The notes: generated by a model from the sequence alone, not told the origin. DNA of 64,000 nucleotides from Glandiceps talaboti (GCF_964340395.1 NC_135568.1:19832210-19896209), one strand, 5' to 3'; numbered from the stretch's first letter, positions 1-11,998 are shown. Translations and numbers: made by a program.

Positions 1-484
1 ATACTCCACCTCTTGTACCATTAATACATATTATATACAAGTATTTAGATAAGGGTGAATACTACACCTATTGTACCATTAATACATATTATATACAAGT
101 ATTTAGGTAAGGGTGAACACTCCACCTATTGTACCATTAATACATATTGTATACAAGTATATAGGTAAGGGTGAATACTCCACCTATTGTACCATTAATA
201 CATATTATATACAAGTATTTAGGTAAGAGTGAATACTCCACCTGTTGTACCATTAATACATATTATATACAAGTATTTAGGTAAGGGTGAACACTACACC
301 TATTGTACCATTAATACAAATTATATACAAGTATATAGGTAATGGTGAACACTCCACCTATTGTACCATTAATACATATTATATACAAGTATTTAGGTAA
401 GGGTGAACACTCCATCTATTGGACCATTAATACATATTATATACAAGTATATAGGTAATGGTGAACACTCCACCTATTGTACCA
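1..484. repeat. 58-bp minisatellite, about 8 copies
   Basis: Direct repeats with a 58-bp period: the ACTCCACC-type start recurs at 3, 61 and 119 and onward. Each unit carries TTGTACCATTAATACATATT and a TATACAAGTAT stretch. Copies differ by a few substitutions. The array runs off the left window edge. Its last unit is interrupted at 488 by a TTAA-flanked element and resumes briefly at 1233-1262, so the two parts were once continuous. Confidence 0.95.
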
Positions 485-488
485 TTAA

Positions 489-1228
489 AGGGCCACTGCA
501 ATTCTATTTCTTTCTTTACAATACATGTAATATGTTCATACTGCCCCCTAATGAAAGGAATGTATGATTAAATGTTGATTTACTGCAAGTTGTCACCTCT
601 TCACTTGAAAAATCTGACGAACATTCGCCGCCCCGTTCGAAAGATACAATTTCTAGAACTTGTTGTGACCGAGCCTCCATAGCAATGCATGTTAGGAAGG
701 TGAAGTTCAAGGTTATGTGTTCCTACTATGATGACATAACAGGAATGCTTTCATATGCAAATATAAATTCTCGCTCAGCAGAGGGTGTCATGGATGTGGA
801 AGCAGCATAATTTCTAACTAGATTTTCACTATTCGTGGTCACTTTTTTCTCCTCAGTGCTATAGAAATGGTTGTGGTTGTCGGTGGCCAAATGGTTAAAC
901 CACTTGCCTCTTACCACTGCGGTCGGGGTTCGAACCCCATTCAGGGTTCGATTAAAATTTACCACGCTGTAAGTAAGAAGAGTGTCGTTCAGTTTGACTA
1001 CCGAACAACGCAGGTTTTCCCTGGGTTCTCCGGTTTCCTCCCGCATTAACACTGAACCCATGAGGGATGGCCCTCACTGGACTTCTTGGACAAGTGTTTA
1101 AAGGTGCCTGTAAATGGGCTTTATGCCCGTTGGTTTGCCTGAACAAATAAATAAATTTAAAAAAATGTGTTAAGTGGCTATTTTTTATTGGTTTGATGAA
1201 AAGTGAAAAATAGAATTGCAGTGGCCAT
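489..1228. mobile_element. TTAA-flanked MITE (piggyBac-like, non-autonomous), 740 bp
   Basis: The element is bounded by a TTAA duplication (485-488 and 1229-1232). Its terminal inverted repeats begin GGCCACTGCAATTCTATTT on the left; the right end, read on the other strand, matches in about 20 of the first 21 positions. Removing the element and one TTAA restores the minisatellite unit. A TTAA target is the hallmark of piggyBac-superfamily transposons. The terminal bases (AGGG / ATGG) differ from the common CCC start, so the superfamily is inferred. No transposase is encoded; a SINE sits inside. Confidence 0.85.
875..1165 (+). mobile_element. tRNA-derived SINE, nested in the TTAA MITE
   Basis: The head has RNA polymerase III internal promoter motifs: an A-box-like TGGCCAAATGG near 884-894 and a B box GGTTCGAACCC near 927-937. 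A body of about 180 bp follows, ending in an AATAAATAAAT tail. Related sequence occurs at 5854-6055 and, as a tail only, at 22329-22377. No obvious target duplication was found. The tRNA-like head is part of the SINE and is not called as a functional tRNA gene. Confidence 0.85.
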
Positions 1229-1262
1229 TTAAAACATATTATAAGTATTTAGGTACATACAC

Positions 1263-2257
1263 CAGATACACATTATCTCCAATGAGTTGACACTATTCTG
1301 TATGTTGTCAAATAATGATGTCATGAATTTTGTCATTGTCATTTTTTGATAGCCCCAGAAAGTCAAAGGATCGTTCTATGATATACTTTGTGTGTCTACA
1401 GTTCATGCTTGGTGCTGCCATATTTGTTTTGATCTTGCATACTATGTATATAATTGCTACCATACTCCGGTCATCATATCGGCAACATAACATAGCCATG
1501 CATTGCAATATTGTAAGAGTAGGTCTGTTAGTATCATAACATTGTAACATGTACCAAGGCATCACTGCACTGTACCCCTAGAAATTATTACGCAATTTGG
1601 AAGTTCGACGTTTTTACGGACCACTGATGACATATACATAGTGCAGTTGAATTTCTGGGTTGTAGAAGTATGACATTTATATTGTCGATAATTGAAATTT
1701 GTTTTAAATGTTTTAAAAGAATAACTACATTTTAATGTTTGTTAGTACAGTAATATTCCTAAATCATTGAGTTGAATTGAGAAATCGGGACTTGCAGCAA
1801 CACGGAGCACCATATATAAACATTTGCGATGCAAGTGATGAACATATTCAGTTATTCAGAGCCCATAATTTTGTATCTAAAATGATGTTTTTCTTTGGAA
1901 AAAATCTGCTTTAAGTGGCTTTTAAATATATTGAGATGAAACCATATAATAATGGGAGACATACTTTATTTTCTGTTTGTTTTACCGGATATGTCTGAAT
2001 TTGATTGATGAATCCTGTGACTCAAATATTACATGATCAATGCTACACTGTACAAAAAGTGAGATTTAACAGGGTGGGTAAACCATGTGGTAAACATGGT
2101 TAAAGTACCATCTTTGTCCATGTTTGTCCTCGTGTGACCATGTTCACACATCTTGTTTACCAACACCTTTGACCAGCAGACTCAGTAGCACTTTTCATAC
2201 TAAATTACGTAGCCAGTGAAATATCTTCACACATCACAATATGTTACCTTTATACTT
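1263..2257. other. Intergenic, no gene seen
   Basis: AT-rich sequence. The short open frames near 1308-1565 lie on both strands, lack splice context and show no protein-like pattern. Nothing further is supported. Confidence 0.6.
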
Positions 2258-2560
2258 TCCATGGGTAAAGAAGGGGATATATGCTCTTTTAGATTGGGGC
2301 TATATAGAACTGTGTTTATCCACATTTAGAGAGGGGTCCAAACTTGGACACACATTGGCATTATAGATCTGTGTATCCTCCATGGGGTAAAGTAGGGAGT
2401 ATGTGGTCATATAGACTGGGGGGGGTGTAGAACCATGTTTATCTACATTTAGAAAGAGGTTCAAACTTGGACACACAATGTTAGCATTATATCTTCATAT
2501 CCTCCATAGGGTAAAGTAGGGAGTATGTGGTCATTTATGATTTAGACTAGGGTGTATAGA
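2258..2560. repeat. 122-bp tandem repeat, about 2.5 diverged copies
   Basis: The start CCAT(G/A)GGGTAAAG recurs at about 2259, 2381 and 2503, followed each time by a run like GTTTATCCACATTTAGA and AACTTGGACACACA. The copies have diverged, with small indels and a G-run in the second. Confidence 0.85.
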
Positions 2561-4109
2561 ATGCGAAAACAGCTGTTTATATACCATTCTACCTGTTGCT
2601 TATTGGGTAATACTAAGATAAACAGCCACATTCGTTCAATATATTAATATTATGATTATTGGAGGTGCTGAAACGGATAACCGAACTGGAAAAACTAGTG
2701 TTTCTAAACTTAAAGGTTACAGACTTAATTTGAAATAACAATTTTCAATCTTATGATAGTATATCAGAAGTTTATAGGACTAACGTTCTTCATATTATCG
2801 TGAACGAGGCTGCTTGCGTAACCATTGACTAAATTAGCTTAATCCAGATGTTGTGCATTCGCTCGGTCGTTACAAATGCTAATGACCTCAAACTTATGAA
2901 ATCGGCTTTAGTTACCCGACCCCACTAAGATTTTCACGCCGACCCGTACCTTTTTTTTACGTATTTGAACGAAGTCGCGAAAATCGTGAAGTCTCGCAAG
3001 AAATAGTGGGTGCGGAAACTGACACCAACTTAAAAAACAATATAAACCTATTCTTCCAATCTGTAATGGCTGTACATCTGATAGAAAGAAATAAACAACA
3101 CAGAGACCATTTGGAAAACAATGGAAAACCTGAACTAGACACTCACACATGAAAAAAATACAAGACAATAAAATAAAAAATCTACCAACCCAACTATTTT
3201 AACATTGAATGTAATCGGAACCACACAATTTTTTTTTATTTCGCCTTACATGTATTTCCATTCAGAATTTTTTTGTAATTTTCATTATGAACTCTGAAAT
3301 GAAGTCAAAATGCATGTACATTTGTCCTCATGTGGCCTTGAAGTTTTCTCACCAATTCTTAGAAAGTTGTCATCATAACTTATAATATTGTGAACCTTGT
3401 ATCCAACCAAATTATTTTCATACTTTGCCTTATTATTTTACCCTTGGAGTTGCTATGATGAATATGCTGTTTTATAGAGTTTAACTAATGTATTTTTAGT
3501 TGGGGTTATTTTCTGTTAAAAGTATGTTTGAGGGTTCAGTACGATTGAGTGAATGATTGTGTAGTCAGGCCTGACGCTGAGTAATTGTGATGTTATGATC
3601 GGGAAATATTCATTTATTGGCAATTCATCACACAACATTAAAGGTATACTATGTTAGATGTCTCTAAATTCTTTAAACGTCATTTATTTCTTTTCATATT
3701 TGTGTGCATTAATTCACAGTATTTGAATCATTTAGTTCCATTTGTCTCATTTCACATTGTCACATTAGAAGTACATGTGTTCTTTTCATCTTCCAATTCT
3801 GAATCATTTATTTGCAATTGTTCATTCCATGTGTGCTTTCATGTGTATGCTGAACTTCAAGTCAAATATATTTGTTCAATTTCGTTGGTCTTGTTTTTTA
3901 CTGCTAATGGTTGAGGTGTTACTATTTACTTCCTAAGTTTTATTTCTTAACTTCAACCCCTCTAAATGAATAAGGTTACATTTGTTTGGTAGTTGATTTG
4001 AAGTGATTTCTTATCTCATCAAACGCGTTGCATCGCTAAAGGACCCACTTGGATATTTGTCACCTCTGCACATCAAGGCGAAAATGCTAATGCTGTGGTC
4101 TATTCGTAA
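2561..4109. other. Intergenic, no gene seen
   Basis: AT-rich. Short open frames at 2908-3168 and 3651-3914 are phenylalanine- and serine-rich translations of T-rich DNA and are not credible genes. A short motif near 3210-3240 (TAATCGGA followed by CACACAATTTTTTT) recurs near 50975-51000, indicating a minor dispersed repeat. Confidence 0.55.
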
Positions 4110-4860
4110 GGTAATTAAAAGTTCAATGTACAGTTGAAGGTGACAAGTTCATTGCTAAAAGTTTCCAAACGATAAGATGTGGCTGTATAGTGTTAAAAGC
4201 ACTTGAAAAGTCAAAGAACATTAATCTGATTGAACTTCCAGGTTTTTCTGAATGAGAATATACATTATTTAAAACATGTAACATCACATCCTTCTATACC
4301 CCTGTTCTTACGATAGGCAAACTGTAATGGGTCAATAAAATCAGAGACTATAACTATTAACTTATTTGTAAAACTACTCGTTCACAGACTTGCATAACGG
4401 CAGACGTCAACGCAACTGGTCTAAGATCGTTCATTGATGATATCACAGCTTTCTTTGGGACAGGAACAATATGAGAAGTTTTCCATGACATCGGAGCTAA
4501 GTCATGTTGAAAGCACAAATTGAATATGACAGACAGAATACGAGCAAGTTGATCAGCGCACAAGTTCAGAACACAGTGAGTAAAATTATCAGGCCCCGAC
4601 GCTTTGTTTGGGAGCACACTGGAGCACCCGAAGCACCTCTTCCTTGTCGGTCGAGAGACGGTCGCCATCAGTGATATTTGAGGACGCTGCTCTCAGTTCA
4701 TTCCTGATTGCTATGCTCGAAAGAGAAAACATAGCAATCAAACCTGTTATAGAATGCATTTAGTTCGTTTGCACGAGTTGTTGAATTGTCTCCTGTAGCA
4801 TTGGTGTTTTGCTACCATCAGAGTAACCACTCATAAGTTTCAGTACATTCCATCTACAGC
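4110..4860 (-). pseudogene. LINE reverse transcriptase fragment (CR1/Rex1-like), decayed
   Basis: The minus strand encodes, across frameshifts and stops, successive segments of a non-LTR retrotransposon reverse transcriptase. The longest open part (4357-4668) contains NKASGPDNF, SWKTSHIVPVPKK and LRPVALTS, the fingers region. Downstream, in other frames, come DPLQFAYRKN and then FFDFSSAFNTIQPHL, which is RT motif A with its first catalytic aspartate. The later YADD region is missing. The NTIQPHL signature is typical of CR1/Rex1-type LINEs. An 11-bp inverted repeat (4705-4715 / 4730-4740) lies in the upstream part. It is a 5'- and 3'-truncated relic. Confidence 0.9.
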
Positions 4861-5853
4861 TGAATGAAACTACTACTTAGGGGTAGAACAGAAGTCTCTC
4901 TGTACAGCTCAGAGTAAAAATGGAGGTGTACAGTCGATTTCAGTGTGCAGGAAAACTGATGTAATAAAACATGACAAAAGTTACACTTGATCAATATATT
5001 GCTCAAAGTAATGTAGTTGGAAAGATTGTGATGAATTGGTTGATTTAATGTTGGTAGGGATAAGCTTATTGGGACCTACAATGAGTGAACATGATAGTCA
5101 AGATTTTGATGGTGATAAAATAGTATCACAGTATTGACTCATAGGACTAAAATAATAAGACAGACATTAAGAGAAATATATAGACAAACAAATTAATATT
5201 TTCAATGTTTAAAGTTTGTGGCTAATGACTTTTCCATTTGGCTGATTTGAAAATGAACAATGTTATTCTAATGGCTATGACGGTTTTGTTTTTTAAACCA
5301 ACAGCTGCAGTGTTGACTGTCTTTAAAATGTGTTGTGACATATTGTGAGAGACCTTGTTAATTACTTTTCATCCGTGTCAGAGAATTAGATGTCATTCAA
5401 TAAAATAAATATTGATGGTCAACACCCCTGGAAAATAACCCCAATCAATACAAGTACACTGGAAACTGATGGAAAACCCAGGGAAAACCTTGGAATTTTT
5501 TTTTTACTCCAAGTGTTTGAATCCTGCTTTCCTTACCTTCAGGGTTAATTATCAAAATCAAGCCAATTTCTGTCTATCACAGACACATTGTAGAATTGAA
5601 ATAACGCCAATTTCTTTTAAAACATGTTTACAAGTAATATTGAAAAAAAAGAACTATAGGCAAGCATCATTTTGGTGACAATAAGTCTGAAACTTATGTC
5701 GAGAAACAAGTGTATGTGTTTCAGTAGTAAGGCATCATTTTACATCGGCTAGCACACATTTAGGCAAAATGATGGAAATAGAAAAAACACACAAGATTGT
5801 CACAAATGATAGACCTTCAGAGTGTTTTGTTTGTTTATAACTTTAAAATCAGG
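4861..5853. other. Intergenic, no gene seen
   Basis: AT-rich sequence with short spurious frames only. No recognisable repeat or exon. Confidence 0.55.
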
Positions 5854-6055
5854 GGTTGTCGGTTGTGCCGAGTGGTGAAACCACTTTCCTCTTACCACTG
5901 TGGTTGGGGTTCAAACCATTCGTTGTTTAGTTTGACTCTACTGAACAATGCAGGTTTCCCCGTGTACTCCGGTTCCCCTTGCATTATCAAACACTGAATC
6001 CATGAGGGATGACCCTCACTGGATTTCTTGGCAGATAAGTGTTTACTTAGAGAAC
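5854..6055 (+). mobile_element. tRNA-derived SINE, diverged and truncated copy
   Basis: Same family as 875-1165. It shares the GGTTGTCGGT start, the CTCTTACCACTG block and the downstream CCATGAGGGATG segment. The B box has decayed (GGTTCAAACC) and the 3' tail is lost, so it is an older copy. Confidence 0.8.
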
Positions 6056-8011
6056 TATCCAGTATAATTATTTTTATTATTATTTTTATTATGTACTTGA
6101 AATACATTCTCAGGTGTGTAAAAAGAAGTGCAATATGTCACATCTTGATAGGACAAACAATTTATTATACCAGAAGTGAAATTGAAAATTCTCTTGTCCA
6201 TTGACAAGTGACCTTTGAAAAAAAAATTGAAGCCTGCAGGTGCAAAGCATAGTCCCAGGTGAACATTTTTGTTGCCCAACTTCAGTTTGAGCACTGTGTT
6301 GACATAAGAGATTATATAGTATTTAAAGCCTTATCACTTTGCTTAAAGGATACTATCTATAGTATTGTAATCAAGATTTGGACTGAGTTGTTAAATGGTG
6401 CTAATGCCAAGCAAAGTGATATTATCCTTAGGTAGGTGGATGAGAGTCACGCATGTATTGCTAATATTCATAGATATCTCCCTCCAGGTGTACACTTTTC
6501 ACCACTCTCATGACTCCTTTCCTTTACTTCTTAGCCAAGGGAAAAGACAACATAACATAGCCGACTACCCAGTTTGTAAGGGCCACTCAGTATACATCTC
6601 GAGTACCAATATCTAATGTCACAATGTCTCACATTGATACTTTACCAACCAAATTTGATAATTGCATTACAATCTACTCTCCCTAGCTCCCATGTCTTTC
6701 AATGCAAAATACACTTTACCATCAATACCTCAAAACTATAACTCAGGAATATTGTCATAGCCGACACTTTTCCCGGATTTTGCATGTGCAAAAACGGCAA
6801 CAATCTCTTGATGAGTAAAATTTGCATTCATTGATACATGGCTCTCATATATCGGGAGTTCATATATTCTTTTAATGCACTTTTAGCACAACTGAACTGA
6901 TTATTTTTTCTTGAGTGCTTGGAAATATCCTGTGTCAACACACAATTTTGCCAGTATAAAGACTGCTACTTCCACTAATTCCTTTTGGCTCAGGTGTGTT
7001 ACTTGTTGTCTGCTAAAGGGCCTCCATGCCTTTCATCTATTTATACATGGCACTCCTATGGACCTTTCATAATTTGTTATACAGTACTTATGGTGTGATG
7101 TACAAAGGCAGATAATTTCCACCCGAATGGTACTGTGTATTGCTCACATACCAAATCCCAGCACATTTGAAACCCAAAAGCTTTCTGTCGTGTGATATTT
7201 TAACATGGTCATACCAACTTTTGTCATCACATTTGAAGTGAAAAATCTCCTTGTTCTAGATATCTTGTAACTTCCACCCATTGATCTAATTTGAAGTCCT
7301 CCTATTTTATCCAGAGACTCAGGTATCTCATATCAATGCACATACATGGTTTAAAGGCATAACTAATAGTGGTGGTGGGTCCTTTCCAACTTTCCCTCAC
7401 ACTGATAGTGCTCCAGACTTTAATCTGTCTGATATAGTTGTAGAAATAAACTGGCCAAAGTCTTTACATCCAGGACTGTTTTGAAGTACTATAAGTGATG
7501 GGTATGAATGATTATAAGACTTGCTCTTAAAATTTCCCTTACAAGGAGTCACATAGTGAGATACCTATATTCCCTCTGATAGCCAGTCTATGATTTGTTT
7601 TTCACAACTATTGTCAACTTGTCCCACGTATGTACGTGATTATGTATTTTAACGGCTATTAAATCATTTTGGTTTCTTAATGTCATGTACCAGGGAGATA
7701 TGTTGATTTTTTCCCTCGGCTACTGCTTCAACATCCGAGACGTAGAGTCATGCCTGGGTGCACCCTCAACAGACACCCAAGAGAAGGTTTCACATTACTG
7801 CACATTTATATTCCATTTCCCACATTGGAATATCGAACTGAAAGAAAATTTTAACACCCCTTTTAATTACATGTAGAAGGCACCCCAGACAGGATCCTAC
7901 AAAAGGCAGGCTGTCATAAGGCAATGCCTTTTGGTGATCACACCCCTGTCTCAGAGTACTAATATCTTAACTTACAAGCTCACACTCAAATAGAGAACAC
8001 ATGAATGAAAT
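6056..8011. other. Intergenic, no gene seen
   Basis: AT-rich DNA with scattered short frames. Near 6880-6905 is one copy of a TTAGCACAACTGAACTGA motif that recurs near 59757 and 60588. No exon or complete element could be supported. Confidence 0.5.
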
Positions 8012-8474
8012 TTATTCAAGGTTTAATTTTAATGACTCCATCTCACAGGGAATTTTTTCTTTACAATATCTGGCGAAGTTCCTAACAATACCACAAACAT
8101 AACATTTCAAATATCTGGGTTTTACATCCACGTCTTCTCTGTAGTTTTTGGCCGGACAATATGGAGTATGATTAGTATAATGGGTAGGCCACTTCCCATG
8201 TTGAAGGAACTTAGACACTTTTGATGCAATTTCTTCCTCTTCTTTATTTCCCAACAACAGAATGATAAGGTGCCCTGCTTCTTGCCCAAAATCATTTGTC
8301 TCAAATATGGCCAGCACTGCTTAATCCATTCAGTATTTGTGTGGCCTTGTGTTCCATGTTGGTGTTTGTGCTAGCTCCATCACCTTTTGTAGAGCATTGT
8401 CCACAGATGTAGCGTTTGCCGTCTTTTTCTAATTCCTCTAATTTCTTTTGTAGTCCGTCCAACTGCAGCTGCAC
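8012..8474 (-). CDS. 3' end of an unrecognised cysteine-containing, coiled-coil gene (two exons)
   Basis: Predicted from splice signals on the minus strand. Exon a (8474 down to 8384) follows a TTGCAG acceptor and ends at a donor AAAG|GTGATG. Exon b (8316 down to 8012) follows an AAGCAG acceptor. The 67-nt intron joins them in frame (phase 1). Exon a encodes a short charged coiled-coil stretch (LQKKLEELEKDGK) and a CxxC pair in RYICGQC. Exon b encodes about 100 residues with a cluster KCYVCGIVRNFARYC, spaced like a CCHC zinc knuckle (C-x2-C-x4-N-x4-C) but with Asn in place of His. The TAA stop lies inside an AATAAA poly(A) signal, as expected for a terminal exon. The 5' exons were not found; a Helentron-type element and 94-bp repeats lie on that side. 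It could instead be a decayed gag-like protein. I do not recognise the family. Confidence 0.5.
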
Positions 8475-8525
8475 CTGCAACATATAAAGTACACTCTTAG
8501 TACATATTCTACAGTTCCAAACTGC

Positions 8526-8657
8526 TTCTCACTTTCCCTCACAGGGAAGTCTTTGTCCCTCATTGACTATAAAATGCCTTGACTCACATGGTACATAGTA
8601 TTCTACAATTCACATCTAATTCTCACTTTCCCTCACAGGGAAGTCTTTGTCCCTCAT
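8526..8657. repeat. 94-bp tandem repeat, left part
   Basis: The unit runs TGACTATAAAATGCC ... CACAGGGAAG ... TTTGTCCCTCAT with a 94-bp period. One and a half units lie here. The array is cut at 8657 by the HINE and resumes at 9696. Confidence 0.9.
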
Positions 8658-9695
8658 TAGTCCCCGCGGACGAAGTCCGGAACGGGGACTTATGGATTGG
8701 GTTCCGTCTGTCCGTCCATCCGTCCGTCCGCAGCTGTTTCTTGGAGATGCCTGGACCGATTTTTTTCAAACTTGGTACAGGAGCAACATACCATGGCATA
8801 CATATGCACGTCAATTTGTTTTATGATACGATCCAATATGGCCGCCTAGCAACCATTTTGTTTGCGAATTTTTCCTGTCTAAAGCCATAACTCAGACATG
8901 CTTGAACAGATCTCATTTAAAGTTGGTATTAGGACAGTGTTCTATGACATACATGTGCATATCCATTTTCATTGTGATACGATCCAATATGGTTGCCTGG
9001 TAGCCATTTTGTTTGCGAATTTTCCATGTCCAAAGTCATAACTCAGACATGCTTGAACAGATCTCATTCAAAGTTGGTATTAGGACAGTGTTCTATGACA
9101 TACATGTGTATATCCATTTTCGTCGTGATACGATCCAATATGGCTGCCTGCCAGCCATTTTGTTTGTGAATTTTCCATGTCCAAAGCCTAACTCAGACAT
9201 GCTTAAACAGATCTCATTCAAAGTTGGTATTAGGACAGTGTTCTATGACATACATGTGCATATCCATTTTCGTTGTGATACGATCCAATATGGCTGCCTG
9301 GCAGCCATTTTGTTTGCGAATTTTCATGTCCAAAGGCATAGCTCAGACATGCTTGAACAGATCTCATTTAAAGTTGGTATTAGGACAGTGTTCTATGACA
9401 TACATGTGCATATCCATTTTCGTCGTAATACGATCCCATATGGCTTTCTGGCAGCCATTTTGTTTGTGAATTTTCCATGTCCAAAGCCATAACTCAGACT
9501 CCATTTTCATCGTGATATGATCCCCCATACCCAACCAATCCTTTATTGTTGGAGGCATATTCCATGTCCAACAAGCACACACAACATATCTAAGTCTGTT
9601 TGTTTTAGGTTCACAAATGTTGTTGCGTGATCAGAGTAGTGATAATTCCTTAAAACCCAATTATAGCGAGGACTATGTCATTCTCAATGACTTGT
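8658..9695 (+). mobile_element. HINE (non-autonomous Helentron/Helitron-like element), copy 1
   Basis: A 1,038-bp element with the architecture of Helentron-derived HINE/DINE elements. It begins TAGTCCCCGC, followed by a GTCCGTCC-type microsatellite (about 8708-8732). Next come about four units of a 150-bp core repeat (ACTCAGACATGCTTGAACAG is diagnostic), then an inverted copy of the 5' motif (GCGAGGACTA, 9666-9675). Last is a hairpin GTCATT-CTC-AATGAC (9677-9691) close to the 3' end. The flanking 94-bp repeat shows the empty site as CAT|TGAC, so insertion was between two Ts without duplication, as known for Helentrons. Open frames inside are translations of the core repeat, not genes. Confidence 0.85.
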
Positions 9696-9925
9696 TGACT
9701 GTAAAATGCCTTGACTCACATGGTACATATTATTCTACAATTCACATCCAATTCTCACTTTCCCTCACAGGGAAGTCTTTGTCCCTCATTGACTATAAAA
9801 TGCCTTGACTCACATGGTACATAGTATTCTACAATTCACATCTAATTCTCACTTTCCCTCACAGGGAAGTCTTTGTCCGTCATGGACTATAAAATGCCTT
9901 GACTTGCGTTATACATCTTAATTTG
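9696..9925. repeat. 94-bp tandem repeat, right part
   Basis: Two further units continue the array at 8526-8657, then degrade. The first unit joins in phase with the left part across the HINE insertion. Confidence 0.9.
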
Positions 9926-10235
9926 ATTTTAGGCACTTTAACGTCTACTCCGTTTTACTCTGAGACTCTTAAATTTATAATTACATACGTGCAAATACAC
10001 ATTATATATATTTTTTTCTTCTAGCACGGACTAATGTTTACCCCATGCTGAAATATTTCCGTCATGCATCAACTATAAATTTTGTCATTTTCAAATTTGC
10101 GTTAGGATCAACCGATTGTCAACATTGGTTATTAGTATATTGTGTAGAAGACTATGACACACACCCAACAAATAAGTAATTGTTTAGCATAACTAAACTT
10201 CTTATGTTAAGTAATGCTATAAACATGGCAAAGTG

Positions 10236-10277
<42 letters not shown>

Positions 10278-11160
10278 CAACTTAAAGTCAAACACCACTG
10301 ATCCAATTGCCATGATATTTGATGGATATATTACGTTGGGTGTCTAGTTGGAAAATTTTTGAAATAAATATGATCTTACCATCGATTAGTGATTTAATGG
10401 GTCAAAAAGGTGATTTTTGGTCAGAAAATGTAGACTCAAAAAGTACTGTGCAGGTTGGGTTGAAATTTGATTGGAACATTCTCGCTGGTGTTCAGATTAC
10501 GAATTTTTCATTACATGATAATATTACCAGTGGCTGTGATATGCAAATTAGGTACAGAAAATGTGTACTTTTGGTCAAAAACCTTTAATTCCAAAAGGAC
10601 TAAACAGACTTAACAGACAAGTGTATAAACATTCCAAAAATGTAAAAAATGTAAAAACTACAGTTGTGCTACAACACATTGGCACTATTTTAGATATGCA
10701 AAATTAGGGTTAAAATAGAATTTTTTTAATATGGTGACTGTAATATAAATGTACAATATTTTATCAACTTTCTGTGTGAAATGTGTTCTATAGTGTGATA
10801 CCACTAACTATTTTATTACACTGCTAAAATGAAACTGTACAGTGGAAGAGCTGAACAGCAGAACCACTTTTACACAGTCATGAAAAAAAAAAAAAAAAGT
10901 GGTTCTATTCAGGCTGTTAGGTCACTTGTTCAAAGGTCTCATAGTTTACCAAGTTTCTGACGCTATGAGATGAATCAGTCAACTCATTCCTACTGTGATA
11001 CTATTTCATGAAAATGTGGTCAAATTTTGTAACTTGTAAGGTCAGTGACAGCTTTTGATAATACCTTAGATTAAACTTTCTTCACCTGGAATACTTTGTA
11101 CTTATACTATTAAATTGTATTATTATATTAATATTATTATTATTTTTGTTATTATTCAAA
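9926..11160. other. Non-coding with GT microsatellite and octamer-repeat relative
   Basis: A (GT)n run lies at 10232-10275. The stretch 10530-10590 (GATATGCAAATTAGG, then TTTTGGTCAAAAA) resembles a unit of the array at 24420-25600, so 10280-10760 probably holds a diverged copy of that dispersed repeat. An A-run is present near 10884-10899. No gene is supported. Confidence 0.5.
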
Positions 11161-11164
11161 TTAT

Positions 11165-11340
11165 TATTATCGGCCTGGAGTAACACCTTGAACAGTCGGA
11201 GACGTTTACTCACACAGAGCCTGTAGGTGCTATGTATGGGATAGCCTGTGGACTGACTGGGAGAGCCATGACAGTTCCACAGTGACATGATAGGAAAAGT
11301 GCAATATAGCCCTGTTATGTAGTCCCAAACAAGAATGGTT
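11165..11340 (+). mobile_element. SINE 3' fragment (family of 53634-54116)
   Basis: It matches the body of the tRNA-derived SINE at 53634-54116 from GACG-TTACTCACAC through GATAGCCTGTGGACTGA and GACAGTTCCACAG to the GTAGTCC region. The tRNA-like head is missing. Confidence 0.8.
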
Positions 11341-11383
11341 CACTTTAGAAATGATTGTGTATTTGTGTTTGATTATTTGTTTG

Positions 11384-11421
11384 TATGTATGTATGTATGT
11401 ATGTATGTATGTATGTATGTA

Positions 11422-11516
<95 letters not shown>

Positions 11517-11551
11517 ATGTATGTATGTATGTATGTATGTATGTATGTATG
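11384..11551. repeat. Compound tetranucleotide microsatellite (GTAT)n(CTGT)n(GTAT)n
   Basis: About 170 bp of pure tetranucleotide repeats with a short GT block. The long cysteine/valine/methionine open frames in both directions are artefacts of the repeat. Confidence 0.97.
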
Positions 11552-11998
11552 AGTCTGCATGATTTAAGTGAGAGTCTAATTTCTCTAATATTAGACCTTG
11601 CTTTTTACTCGGACCATAACGAACATTTTTTATCGGATAACACTGTCTAAAATATAAGTTAAAGTCTAACAACTAATATTATACTGTATTATTGGGCATT
11701 GCTCATCAACCAGACCACCGCAATAGGTTTTTTTTATCAAACAATATTGTCTGAAATCTTGGAGGAGGCTCACAGAAAATAATAGTATTAGCATCTTTTA
11801 TATGATAAATCACTGATCGCCCAGAAGCCCGAACTGTGGCCTACAGTATTACTATGCGATAATATCGTATAAAATATAACTTACAATCTAACATATAATT
11901 TTGAAATATAATGTTAGTCGTCTCCGATTCCCCGTGCACCCCCCCCCCCTTGACAGCAGTGTTTATCGAATAGTATGATCTGAAATCTAAGATTCAGT
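11552..11998. other. Intergenic, no gene seen
   Basis: AT-rich sequence with repeated short phrases such as TCTAATATTAGA and a C-run near 11938-11949. It lies just 3' of the P450 exons on the minus strand. The missing P450 C-terminus was not found here. Confidence 0.5.

Noticed and set aside
875-945. Functional tRNA gene
   Set aside because: Head of a SINE family with further copies at 5854 and 22329.
3651-3914. 87-codon frame
   Set aside because: Phe/Ser/His-rich translation of T-rich DNA without splice or promoter context.
9013-9492. 159-codon frame with repeated QISFKVGIRTVFYDIHVHIHF
   Set aside because: It is a translation of the 150-bp HINE core repeat; the same occurs at 62527-63196.
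11335-11672. Cys/Val/Met-rich and Thr/His/Tyr-rich open frames
   Set aside because: Translations of tetranucleotide microsatellite on both strands; the same applies near 16908-17161, 18330-18603 and 59785-60153.
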